Source: JBFMFE01 sp040752295 (lineage in GTDB: Bacteria; UBP15; UBA6099; JBFMBQ01). From it: a stretch of DNA of 37,149 nucleotides. The position numbers and the translations under genes are program-made. The DNA lies in NCBI GenBank assembly GCA_040752295.1, contig JBFMFE010000159.1:1-37149 (forward strand), read 5' to 3'. The notes below the pieces were generated by a model, which saw nothing but the letters and a program-made list of their open reading frames with translations, searched no databases and had not been told where the DNA came from. Positions 15,753 through 23,605 of the stretch are shown one piece after another (within the stretch, counting starts at the first letter, position 1; every line of letters begins with the position of its first letter).

Positions 15753-17210
15753 GTGAAAAAGTTACAAAACGCCTTAACCATCTCCCTCCAGCTTCTCTGC
15801 GATCTCTTTCTCGTCGGCTTCGGGCTGGGTAACGATTTCGGCTTCCGCCCCCTCGGCTCCATCGGCATCGCCGTCGCACTTCTCCGCCTCGACCCGCGCA
15901 TACGGAAGTCCCCCCTCATTTTCACCGTTTACTGGCTCGGCACAATCCTCACGCTCGACGTTTCTCTGCTTCTGGTTTTCGGCAGCCTTTACTACCGGGC
16001 TGTCTCGGTCCCCGCCGCCTTCCTGCTTCTGCTGCTCATACGCGCGAAGACGGGATGGTTCCGGTTTCTCACGCCCGTCCAGTTGACGGCGCCGCCAATA
16101 GTCATCGCCTTCGTTTTCGTGCTGTTCGCCGAGAGGTGGTGCCCGGATTCAAGATGCGCGGCGATCAACGACCAGCCCGGCTGCCGCACGCTGACCGGCT
16201 CAGGGCACGTGAATTCACTTTCACCCTCGTCCATACCGCTCTTCATGGTGGAGCGTCCCGAAAGAGGCGACGTCCTGTTCAGCAACCGGCAGGAGGCGCC
16301 GCGCATGGGAAACAGGCTTTTTGAAAACGCCATCCTCCGTCTCGACGCCGCAACCGGGGCGGTCACGCCGTGGTTCGCGAAGGGCGAGGTCATCGCCCTC
16401 GCGCGCGATGAAAACGGCGGCGAAATCTACGCGATAATCCAGAAAAATTTCAAAGACGAGAACGCACCGAACGTGGAACTTGTACGGTTCGACGCCGACG
16501 GCGCCGTCGCCGACCGCGAATCGCTGAACCTTCCGCGTGCGACTTACACCCTCGGGATAATCGTGGTTCTCGACAGGACGGTCATCGCCGTCGTCGAACC
16601 CGAATTTTACGTCTACGACAAGCGCGCGCGGGAGATAAAACACGTACGCATAGCCGGCAAGGGAAACTCGCCGGTCTATAAAACCGTATGGACACCGCCG
16701 TATCTGACGGGGGTCTTCTGCGCGTCGCCGCTCCTTATGCCCGTAGTCGGGATGCGGCAGATAATGAAGATAGACATGCGGGAAATGAGGCTGGAAAAAG
16801 CGTACCGCGACAACCTTTTCGGGTATTACGACGTCGCGCTAGCGCCCGGGAGAAAGCGGTTAGTTGCGAGCCGGTTTCTTCTTCCCGGGGGAATAATGAT
16901 GGATTTCGACCTGAAAAAGGTCGGGAACGTGCCCCTTCCGCAGGGGACCCGCGAGATCGAATTCACGAAGGACGGAAAGTACCTGCTCTCGACGGGGTTT
17001 TTCGACGGAATGCTGTATTTCATGGATTCGGAACGGTTCGATATCGTGAAGAAGGTTTTCGTGGGAAAAGCGGCGAGGGTCCTGACGATATCCGCATCCG
17101 GACGAATCCTTGTCGGTTCAGGCTGTGGCGTTGTGGAGGTTGACCCGGCGACGGCGGCGGCGAAAAGCGACGATGTGAACCGGAGAGCCGTGGGGGCATC
17201 AAGCCGGTGA
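15753..17210 (+). CDS. Unrecognised membrane-anchored protein with beta-propeller-like C-terminal half
   Basis: A 485-residue protein starting at GTG 15753. The first 125 residues hold about four hydrophobic segments (about 8-26, 33-45, 52-78, 85-95 and 105-125 in part), so the N-terminus is a membrane domain. The rest is soluble and beta-rich, with recurring strand-turn patterns such as NAILRLDAATGAVTPW, VELVRFDADGAV, IEFTKDGKYLLSTGFFDG, MDSERFDIVKK and VLTISASGRILVGSG. These resemble the blades of a WD40/YVTN-type propeller. The soluble half probably lies outside the cytoplasm, judging by WCPDSRC and GCRTL cysteines just after the last membrane segment. I do not recognise the family. It follows sdhB by 61 bp, so co-transcription is possible but not shown. 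Confidence 0.75.
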   Translation: MKKLQNALTISLQLLCDLFLVGFGLGNDFGFRPLGSIGIAVALLRLDPRIRKSPLIFTVYWLGTILTLDVSLLLVFGSLYYRAVSVPAAFLLLLLIRAKTGWFRFLTPVQLTAPPIVIAFVFVLFAERWCPDSRCAAINDQPGCRTLTGSGHVNSLSPSSIPLFMVERPERGDVLFSNRQEAPRMGNRLFENAILRLDAATGAVTPWFAKGEVIALARDENGGEIYAIIQKNFKDENAPNVELVRFDADGAVADRESLNLPRATYTLGIIVVLDRTVIAVVEPEFYVYDKRAREIKHVRIAGKGNSPVYKTVWTPPYLTGVFCASPLLMPVVGMRQIMKIDMREMRLEKAYRDNLFGYYDVALAPGRKRLVASRFLLPGGIMMDFDLKKVGNVPLPQGTREIEFTKDGKYLLSTGFFDGMLYFMDSERFDIVKKVFVGKAARVLTISASGRILVGSGCGVVEVDPATAAAKSDDVNRRAVGASSR

Positions 17211-17240
17211 GTCCGGCAATAACGTTTTCGGACACGTAAT

Positions 17241-17414
17241 CCTAAGTGCACTATTTCGTAAATACTCTAACATATTCTGCGCGAAGCGCCTTGGAGTGCG
17301 GTGTGTGAACACCGCCTTGACTATCGGAGATGAAGGCGGCGATGGCTCGCCGCAGTCCAAGGAGGCTTGGCCTCTGAAAATACGTTAGCGAATTTATGAA
17401 GTGATACACTAAGG
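17241..17414. repeat. Large imperfect inverted-repeat element with inner hairpins
   Basis: Terminal arms of about 36 bp (CCTAAGTGCACTATTTCG... from 17241 and the complement ending ...CACTAAGG at 17414) match with a handful of differences. They enclose a core with TTGGAGTGCGG (17291-17301) against CCGCAGTCCAA, and hairpins GCGGTGT/ACACCGC and GCGGCGA/TCGCCGC. The core belongs to the same family as 12640-12745. It is the main content of the 380-bp gap between the gene ending at 17210 and the PadR gene. Confidence 0.82.
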
Positions 17415-17459
17415 TTTCAAAAAAGCTTGTAGCGGTAGGAAAAAATTTCGAAGGGGGTA

Positions 17460-17487
17460 TTGACAAGGCGTGCGGGGGTAGTATAAT
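17460..17487 (+). promoter_or_regulatory. Consensus sigma70-type promoter of the PadR-flavoenzyme operon
   Basis: TTGACA (17460-17465) and TATAAT (17482-17487) are both exact consensus hexamers with a 16-nt spacer. It is the strongest promoter-like sequence I see in the window. It is located 104 bp before the padR-type start codon and points into the cluster. Confidence 0.82.
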
Positions 17488-17493
17488 TAGATT

Positions 17494-17559
17494 GCCCTCT
17501 AATAGAGGGCTATGAGGACGAGAGCGCTCGTTATGGCTGATGCTGTGAGCATTTCTCAC
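17494..17559 (+). promoter_or_regulatory. Inverted repeats in the leader, candidate operator(s)
   Basis: A perfect 7-bp inverted repeat GCCCTCT-AAT-AGAGGGC (17494-17510) begins about where transcription would start. A 5-bp one, ACGAG/CTCGT, spans about 17517-17530, and a third, GTGAG-CATTT-CTCAC, spans 17545-17559. Position over the start site makes the first a candidate repressor site, most simply for the PadR protein encoded next. Known PadR boxes often have ATGT...ACAT arms, which these lack, so the assignment is inference. Confidence 0.5.
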
Positions 17560-17590
17560 TCGAATTATATCATCTGCTGAAAGGGTCATC

Positions 17591-18298
17591 ATGGCTCTTA
17601 AAGAAGCCGTCCTCGGTCTCCTCTTCGACTCGCCAAGAACGGGGTACGAGATCAAGCGTTTCTACAGCGAGACGATCATGAACTTCTGGAACGTGAGCGA
17701 CGGGCAGCTCTACCCCACGCTGCGGAGAATGAGGGAGGACGGTCTTGTCAGCATGGAGGTCGTCCCGCAGGCGAACACCGCCGACAAGCACGTCTATTCC
17801 ATCACAGCGGAGGGAAAAGCGGCGTTCACGGAGTGGCTCAAACAGCCCGTTCTCAAGTTTCAGGAGATGAAAGAGCCGTTTCTCATGAAGATGTTTTTCT
17901 TCGACAGGCTTTCCCGCGACGAGGTGGCAAACCACCTCCGCACACAGCTCGACCTCCACTACACGATGATGGACGAATTCAGGAAGGTCGAGGAAACCTA
18001 CAGGGACACACTGACCGACTACCAGAAGCTCATCGCCGAGGTGGGGCTGATTTACATGGAGTTCCGCATACTGTGGCTGACGAGGCTGCGGCAGCTCCTG
18101 GAGGGAAACAGGATAGACGGCAGGCACGGGCTGATTCCCGAGGGAATGCGCGGCGCGGTACAGGCGTTTTTCCTCGCCCTTTTTTCGGACGGGGTCGCAC
18201 CCGAAATCGAGGAAGCCCTTGAGCGTCTGAGAGCGTTCGGGGGCGGCGCGCGCCGCGACTCCGACCGTGACGGCGCGCACGAGGAGGCGGCGCCATGA
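17591..18298 (+). CDS. PadR-family transcriptional regulator
   Basis: A 235-residue regulator. Residues 1-80 form the PadR winged helix-turn-helix: MALKEAVLGLLFDSPRTGYEIKRF, VSDGQLYPTLRRMREDGLV, and KHVYSITAEGKAAFTEWL, all hallmark segments. Residues 85-200 match the helical C-terminal domain of the longer PadR subfamily (Vir_act_alpha_C type), used for dimerisation and sometimes ligand sensing, with FLMKMFFFDRLSRDEV and TLTDYQKLIAEVGLIYMEF. The stop overlaps the next start in ATGA, so regulator and first flavoenzyme are coupled; this arrangement suggests it controls the cluster, probably as an autoregulated repressor. The inducer is unknown. A weak AAAGGG ribosome site precedes ATG 17591. 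Confidence 0.93.
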   Translation: MALKEAVLGLLFDSPRTGYEIKRFYSETIMNFWNVSDGQLYPTLRRMREDGLVSMEVVPQANTADKHVYSITAEGKAAFTEWLKQPVLKFQEMKEPFLMKMFFFDRLSRDEVANHLRTQLDLHYTMMDEFRKVEETYRDTLTDYQKLIAEVGLIYMEFRILWLTRLRQLLEGNRIDGRHGLIPEGMRGAVQAFFLALFSDGVAPEIEEALERLRAFGGGARRDSDRDGAHEEAAP

Positions 18299-19965
18299 AA
18301 AACAGGTACGACGTCGTGGTCATCGGGGGCGGACCCAACGGGCTGGGGATAGCGTGTTACCTCGCAAAGTGCGGTCTGTCGGTCTGCGTGTGCGAGGACA
18401 GGATGCAGGTCGGCGGCGGGGCGGAGAACACCGAACCCATGCCGGGATTCCGCATAGACCCTCACGCCACGTATTTTTACGGCGCCGCGGGACCGGGCGT
18501 CGAGCAGCTCGAGCTTCACAGGCATGGTTTCAGGATGGTGTACTACAGGGGCATGATGGGGGGCGTCACATCGGACGGGAAAGCCCTTGTCTTCGGCAGG
18601 TACATCTCCGACCACGGGATGAAGGTTCTCTCGAGGTTTTCCAGGGAGGACGCGCAGGTGTGGGGGATTTTCGACGAGGCGATGCAGAAGCACTCGGTGG
18701 AGATACTGAGGTCAATATACTGGACGCCCCCGCCGCCGGCGGGCATGACGATTGACAACAGCGATCTGCCGTGGGTGAAGATACTGAAAAAGGCGGTTCC
18801 GTTCTTCGACGAGTCGTGGTGCGATATGTCAACTTTCGACATCCTCGAGCCGCTCGTCAGGACCGAGGCGCTCAAGGTCATGGTGGGGATGGCGGCGTGG
18901 TACAACGGACCCAACCCGGACTGGGCGGGCACGGGCATCTTCGGGCTGACGTGCAACCTGCTCGCGCACTACTCGTCCGGCTCGCCGGTCGGGGGAATGC
19001 ACACGCTCGCGCACGCGCTCCTGCGCTGCGGGCTGTCCCACGGCGTGCAGTTCCTCACGAACTCGAAGGTGGAGCGCATTATCGTCGAGGACGGCGAGGC
19101 GAAAGGCGTCGTCCTCGCGGACGACGCGCCGGTGAAAACGAAGAAAATCCTCGCCGACAGGGCGGTCGTCAGCGCCGTGCACGTCCAGGACACCTTTCTG
19201 AAGCTCATCGAGCCGCGCGACCTCGAACTCGATTTCATCGAAAAAGTCCGCAACATTAACCTCAAGGGCGGCAGCCTTTTCGTCCTGTCGCTCATTACGA
19301 CCGAGTTCCCGAGGTTCAAGGGCGACGCGGAGGAGGTTTTTTCGGCGGGCTACCCCTCATGCGTGTTTCTTCCGGTGGACTCGCGCGAAACCGTCATCAA
19401 CCAGATGCGCGACGTTTACTCGTTCAACACGCACCCGACCCGGATGGAGAGCATCGTCGTGCCGTTCTGCAACCACGACATATACGATCCCACGCGCTGC
19501 CCGAAGGGCTACCACGTCTTCTCGCCCATATACCTTCAGGTGCCGCCGCCGGAGTATCACGTGGACGGTCCCCTCGCGGTGAACGCGGCGAGCGGGGAGA
19601 TCACGGCTCTCATCCTCGAGGCGGTCCGCCGCGTCGCCCCGAACCTCACGGAGGATAAGATAGCCGCAAAGTTCGTGAACACCCCTTACGACTCGTCCGT
19701 GCGCAACCTGGGCTTCATCGGCGGCAACTGGTACGGCTCGAGGGAAGGCGAGGAGGAATGGTACAACCTTCGCCCGCTGCCGGAGCTGTCGCGCTACAGG
19801 ACGCCCGTCCACAAGCTGTACCTGTGCAACCACACGTCGTATCCCGGCGGGCTGTGCCTTTTAGCCGTGCCGTACAACCTGATGCACATACTCATCGAGG
19901 ACCTCGGACTGGAGCCGGGCGCGTGGTGGTATCCGTCCCCATATTACATCCGGGAGGGCGAGTGA
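18295..19965 (+). CDS. Phytoene-dehydrogenase-like FAD oxidoreductase 1 (COG1233 type)
   Basis: A 556-residue flavoprotein. The N-terminal dinucleotide fold is YDVVVIGGGPNGLGIACYLA (about residues 5-24), ending with a glutamate (VCEDRMQVGGGAENTE). HATYFYG near residue 60 is shared in modified form by the three relatives downstream. The C-terminal end has HKLYLCNHTSYPGGL, where these enzymes bind FAD again, but the following residues are LLAVPYNLMHIL rather than the usual GxGYIAAxAV, so this paralogue is divergent there. It ends with a GAWWYPSPYY tail. The family covers CrtI/CrtN/CrtD desaturases, CrtO-like ketolases, retinol saturase and PYROXD2-type proteins, so reaction and substrate cannot be given. 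No signal peptide. Its start overlaps padR by 4 nt, and the next gene follows after 1 nt. Confidence 0.88.
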   Translation: MKNRYDVVVIGGGPNGLGIACYLAKCGLSVCVCEDRMQVGGGAENTEPMPGFRIDPHATYFYGAAGPGVEQLELHRHGFRMVYYRGMMGGVTSDGKALVFGRYISDHGMKVLSRFSREDAQVWGIFDEAMQKHSVEILRSIYWTPPPPAGMTIDNSDLPWVKILKKAVPFFDESWCDMSTFDILEPLVRTEALKVMVGMAAWYNGPNPDWAGTGIFGLTCNLLAHYSSGSPVGGMHTLAHALLRCGLSHGVQFLTNSKVERIIVEDGEAKGVVLADDAPVKTKKILADRAVVSAVHVQDTFLKLIEPRDLELDFIEKVRNINLKGGSLFVLSLITTEFPRFKGDAEEVFSAGYPSCVFLPVDSRETVINQMRDVYSFNTHPTRMESIVVPFCNHDIYDPTRCPKGYHVFSPIYLQVPPPEYHVDGPLAVNAASGEITALILEAVRRVAPNLTEDKIAAKFVNTPYDSSVRNLGFIGGNWYGSREGEEEWYNLRPLPELSRYRTPVHKLYLCNHTSYPGGLCLLAVPYNLMHILIEDLGLEPGAWWYPSPYYIREGE

Positions 19966-19966
19966 C

Positions 19967-21613
19967 GTGGAAAACCTGACGGTGAGACCCGAAGACCCGC
20001 CGGTGCCCGAGGCGGAGCGCGAGACGCGCGCGGACGTCGTTGTCATCGGCGGCGGCCCCAACGGGCTGATCTGCGCCGCCTATCTCGCGCGCTGTGGAAT
20101 GAAAACGGCGCTCCTCGAGAGGCGGCAGGAGATCGGCGGCGGTCTCGCCACCGAGGAAATCCTCTTCCCGTGCGGCTACGCCAACACACACGCCACGTAC
20201 CACATGATGGTTGACTACATGCCCGTGCTGCGCGATTTCGACCTCGCGGCTCACGCGCTGACGTTCATCAAGCCGCATTTCCAGACGGGGATCGCCTTCC
20301 GCGACGGCGGCTCCATTCTTCTGACGAGCAAGGCGCGGGACTCCGCGGACGAGATCGCGAAGTTCTCGCACAGGGACGCCAGGGCGTTCGAGACGATGAT
20401 ACGCGGCTGCCGGAAGATGGTCGAGGAAATACTCGCCCCGGCTACGTACCACCCGCCGGTCCCGCCGGTCGAGTTCTCCGTGAAACTCAACCGCACAAGC
20501 GCGGGAAAACAACTCCTCGCCCTCTCCGATAAAAGCCCGCTGGAAATCTTGACCGGGACCTTCACGGACGAGAGGGTGAGGGCGCTGTTCCTGTACGTGT
20601 CGTGCATGTGGGGGCTTGCGCCGGAGATCACGGGGCTGGGGTTCATGGTTCCGCTCCTGATCCACCGGAACCTTCACAAGTGCGTATGCATCGGCGGCTC
20701 GCACAAGCTGGCATCGAGCCTCGCGAAGGAGATAATCCTCGCCGGCGGCGCCGTCCACGAAAACAGCGAGGTCGCGCGCATCATCGTCGAGGGAGGCAGG
20801 GCGGCGGGCGTAGAGACCCGCGACGGGCGGCGGTTTCTCGCCGGCATCGTCGTCTCCAGCCTCGATCCGCAGACGACGTTCCTGCGGCTCGTCGGTGAGA
20901 AAAACGTCCCGCCCGCGCTCGCGAAGTACGCCGGAAAGTGGGAGTGGGACAAGTGGAGCCTTTTCACGCTCCACGCGGCATTGAGGGAGCCGCCGCGCTA
21001 CAGCGTCCGCGACAGGAACATGGACAGGGCGTTCATGACCGTCATCGGCGTGGAGTGCGTGGAGGACGTGATTGGGCTTGCGAAGGCGGCGGCGGGCGGA
21101 AAGGTGAAGCCCGCGGGGCACGCCACGACCGAGACGGTCTTCGACCGCACGCTCGCTCGCGAGTCCGGCGGGCACTCGGCGTTCCTTCAGGTGATCGCCC
21201 CGTACGATATAGAGGGCGGCTGGGACATGAGGCGAGCTGAGACCGAAAAAAACCTCCTCGAACTGTGGCGCACCTACGCGCCGAACGCGGCGGACGGCAA
21301 CATCGTCATGACGGCGTCGGAAACGCCTCTCGACATCGAGCGCAGGATACCGTGCATGGTGAGAGGCTCCATCAAGCACGGCGATTACAACCCGCTCCAG
21401 ATGGGATACTTCCGTCCCAATGATCTCTGTTCGTCCTCGAAGACGCCGGTCGCCGGGCTTTTCCTCTGCGGCGCCTCGATGTATCCCGGCGGGCTTATCC
21501 TAGGCGGACCCGGCTACATCGCGGCGAACGCGGTCGCCGAGGAAGCCGGGGCGAAAAAATGGTGGGCGATGCCCGACAACATAAAAAGATACGTGGAGGT
21601 CTATTTAAAATGA
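19967..21613 (+). CDS. Phytoene-dehydrogenase-like FAD oxidoreductase 2
   Basis: A 548-residue flavoprotein starting at GTG 19967 with GGGAGG about 9 nt upstream. A 22-residue acidic extension precedes the FAD fold DVVVIGGGPNGLICAAYLA (about 24-42) and LLERRQEIGGGLATEE. HATYHMMVDYMP follows. The segment TYHPPVPPVEF (about 160-170) and the late SIKHGDYNPLQMGYFRPNDL are closely mirrored in the oxidoreductase at 23606, making these two the nearest pair of the set. The second FAD-contact segment is LFLCGASMYPGGLILGGPGYIAANAV, canonical for the family, and the tail is KKWWAMP. Its stop overlaps the next small gene in ATGA. Cytoplasmic or membrane-peripheral; substrate unknown. Confidence 0.9.
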   Translation: MENLTVRPEDPPVPEAERETRADVVVIGGGPNGLICAAYLARCGMKTALLERRQEIGGGLATEEILFPCGYANTHATYHMMVDYMPVLRDFDLAAHALTFIKPHFQTGIAFRDGGSILLTSKARDSADEIAKFSHRDARAFETMIRGCRKMVEEILAPATYHPPVPPVEFSVKLNRTSAGKQLLALSDKSPLEILTGTFTDERVRALFLYVSCMWGLAPEITGLGFMVPLLIHRNLHKCVCIGGSHKLASSLAKEIILAGGAVHENSEVARIIVEGGRAAGVETRDGRRFLAGIVVSSLDPQTTFLRLVGEKNVPPALAKYAGKWEWDKWSLFTLHAALREPPRYSVRDRNMDRAFMTVIGVECVEDVIGLAKAAAGGKVKPAGHATTETVFDRTLARESGGHSAFLQVIAPYDIEGGWDMRRAETEKNLLELWRTYAPNAADGNIVMTASETPLDIERRIPCMVRGSIKHGDYNPLQMGYFRPNDLCSSSKTPVAGLFLCGASMYPGGLILGGPGYIAANAVAEEAGAKKWWAMPDNIKRYVEVYLK

Positions 21614-21912
21614 GGGTGTGGTCGAAAGGGCTGGGCAACATCGAGCTGATACTCGACTTCGAGAAGTACCGCGTGGAACGCGAAAACAGCGGCTCCGAGG
21701 AGAAATTCTTCATCAAGGGCATGATCACCGACCCGGTCGTGTGGGACTTCCGCATCACAATGACGAGGGAAGACATCCCCGGACTGCTTCACATCGCGCT
21801 GAACCAGAACATCATGCTCATGTTCCTGAAGAACCTGCGGATGACGCTCGCCGCGGTACTGGGGCGCCTCTTTTTCCCGAAAAAGAAGCCAGCCGATGAA
21901 AAACAGTTATGA
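21610..21912 (+). CDS. Unrecognised 100-residue protein within the flavoenzyme operon
   Basis: ATG 21610 overlaps the upstream stop in ATGA, and its own 3' end overlaps the next gene by 17 nt, so it is embedded between two coupled genes and very likely translated. The protein starts MRVWSKGLGNIELILDFEKY, then has alternating charged/hydrophobic beta-like segments (KFFIKGMITDPVVWDFRITM), and ends in an amphipathic, hydrophobic stretch (LLHIALNQNIMLMFLKNLRM) with a basic FFPKKKPADEKQL tail. That composition could suit a small subunit, a membrane-peripheral adaptor or a chaperone for the flavoenzymes. I do not recognise any family. An in-frame ATG at 21559 is less likely, because it would overlap the upstream gene by 55 nt. 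Confidence 0.82.
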   Translation: MRVWSKGLGNIELILDFEKYRVERENSGSEEKFFIKGMITDPVVWDFRITMTREDIPGLLHIALNQNIMLMFLKNLRMTLAAVLGRLFFPKKKPADEKQL

Positions 21913-23548
21913 CGTCATCGTGGTCGGCGGCGGCGTGAACGGGCTGACGGCAGCCGCCTACCTCGCGAAAGCCGGACTCGACGTGCTCGTCCTCGAGCGC
22001 CGCGACGAGGCGGGCGCACACTGCTCCACGGAAGAAGTCACCATCCCCGGGTTCAGACACAACCTGCACGCGACCTGGATCATCGCCGGCTCGGGTCCGG
22101 TCGTCGAAGACCTCGAACTCGAAAACTTCGGTTTCCAGCCGCTCATCACGGAGTACGACTACGGGTTCCCGTTTCCCGACGGGACGTGCCTGCTGATGCA
22201 CACGTACGATTTCCAGAAGACGTACGCAAGCTGGGCGAGGTTTTCCCGGAAGGACGCCGACACCTTCCTTCAACTGGCGGGCGCCACCGCGCCGCTCATA
22301 CCCGAACTGATGGACATTATCGTTTACCGCGCGCCGTCGCCCGAGAACTTCAACCGCGCGCTCGAAATCCTCGACAGCGTGGAAATGCTCCCGCGCGGCG
22401 TCATCGAGATGAACGGGCTGGAGCTTTTAGACGTTCTCTTCGAGAACGAGCGGGTCAAGGCGATGTTAGCCTCGCTCGAGTGGATCGGGGGGATGCCGCC
22501 CTGGAACCGCCTCGTCGGCGCGCTCGGCGCTCTGATGGTGCTGAGCCTGGGACCCGTTTACGCGTGCCACCAGCTTCGCGGCGGCAGCCACTCGCTCCCG
22601 CACGCCCTCGTGAGGTGCCTTGTGCGCAACGGCGGCTCGATACTCTATTCCTGTCCCGTGGAGAGGATAGTCGTCGAGAGCGGGAGGGCGGCGGGCGTCA
22701 GACTGTCCAAAAACGCCGTGTTCGGCGAAATGGAATTTTCCGCCCGCCTCGCCGTCATAAGCAACCTCACCGCACAGCCCACCTTCCTCCAGCTCGTGGG
22801 CGAGGAGAACCTCCCGCCCAACGCCGCGGCGCGGATTAAACTCTTCAGGTACGACGAGCAGGTTCTGTTCGGCGCGCACTACGCGCTGAACGCGCCCCCG
22901 GCGTGGAAAGCCGCTGGCTTCGACCCCGGCATCGGCAACTGCTTCATGGGCTACATGGGCGCGGAAACCATGAAGGACATCGAGGACTTTTCGATATCGT
23001 ACATCGCCGGGAAAATCCACGAAAAAATAATGGTCAACTGGTTCGTCCCCACGCTCGCCGACCCCACACAGGCGCCCGAAGGATGCCACACAGCCTTCGC
23101 ATGGCTGGACGCGCCGTACGACCTGCGCCGCCTGGGCGGACCCGAAAAGTGGGACGACATAAAACACGGACTCCTCGACAGGGTCACCGCGCGCTGGGAG
23201 GAATTCGCGCCGGGTTTCACAAAGAGCATACTCGCCGCCTTCCCGTACACGCCGCTCGACATATTCAGGCGAAACCCATCGGCGGTGAAGGGAAACTGGA
23301 TAGGGGGCAGCGTCTGCCCGGGGCAGCTCTACCTCGACCGCCCGTTCGCGGGCGAGACGACCGCGCCGCGTACCCCCGTGCCGGGTCTCTACATAAGCAA
23401 CTCGATCTGGCCGCCCGGAACGACCTTCCTCGGCGCCGGCTACGTCGCCGCGGACGTCGTCGCGAGAGACCTCGGCGTCCGCGACAGGGAATGGTGGCGT
23501 GCGAAGCCGATCAACTGGTGGCGCAGGTTCCTGTCAAAGTACTTCTGA
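21896..23548 (+). CDS. Phytoene-dehydrogenase-like FAD oxidoreductase 3
   Basis: A 550-residue flavoprotein. Its FAD fold is YDVIVVGGGVNGLTAAAYLA (about 5-24) followed by VLERRDEAGAHCSTEE. Here GGGVNG replaces the GGGPNG of the other three and AGAHCSTEE the GGG[AL].TE form. HATWIIAGSGP takes the place of HATY. An RGGSHSLPHALVRCLVRNGG helix (about 224-243), typical of the family's substrate-to-FAD linker, precedes CPVERIVVESGRAAGV. The C-terminal segment is LYISNSIWPPGTTFLGAGYVAADVVARDLG, and the tail REWWRAKPINWWRRFLSKYF is aromatic and basic. This is one of the two more divergent members. The start overlaps the small gene by 17 nt. Substrate unknown. Confidence 0.89.
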   Translation: MKNSYDVIVVGGGVNGLTAAAYLAKAGLDVLVLERRDEAGAHCSTEEVTIPGFRHNLHATWIIAGSGPVVEDLELENFGFQPLITEYDYGFPFPDGTCLLMHTYDFQKTYASWARFSRKDADTFLQLAGATAPLIPELMDIIVYRAPSPENFNRALEILDSVEMLPRGVIEMNGLELLDVLFENERVKAMLASLEWIGGMPPWNRLVGALGALMVLSLGPVYACHQLRGGSHSLPHALVRCLVRNGGSILYSCPVERIVVESGRAAGVRLSKNAVFGEMEFSARLAVISNLTAQPTFLQLVGEENLPPNAAARIKLFRYDEQVLFGAHYALNAPPAWKAAGFDPGIGNCFMGYMGAETMKDIEDFSISYIAGKIHEKIMVNWFVPTLADPTQAPEGCHTAFAWLDAPYDLRRLGGPEKWDDIKHGLLDRVTARWEEFAPGFTKSILAAFPYTPLDIFRRNPSAVKGNWIGGSVCPGQLYLDRPFAGETTAPRTPVPGLYISNSIWPPGTTFLGAGYVAADVVARDLGVRDREWWRAKPINWWRRFLSKYF

Positions 23549-23605
23549 TAGCCCCGCGCGGGGATTGCAAAAAAACGCGCCTGCCGACGCGGACCCGGCG
23601 AAAAA

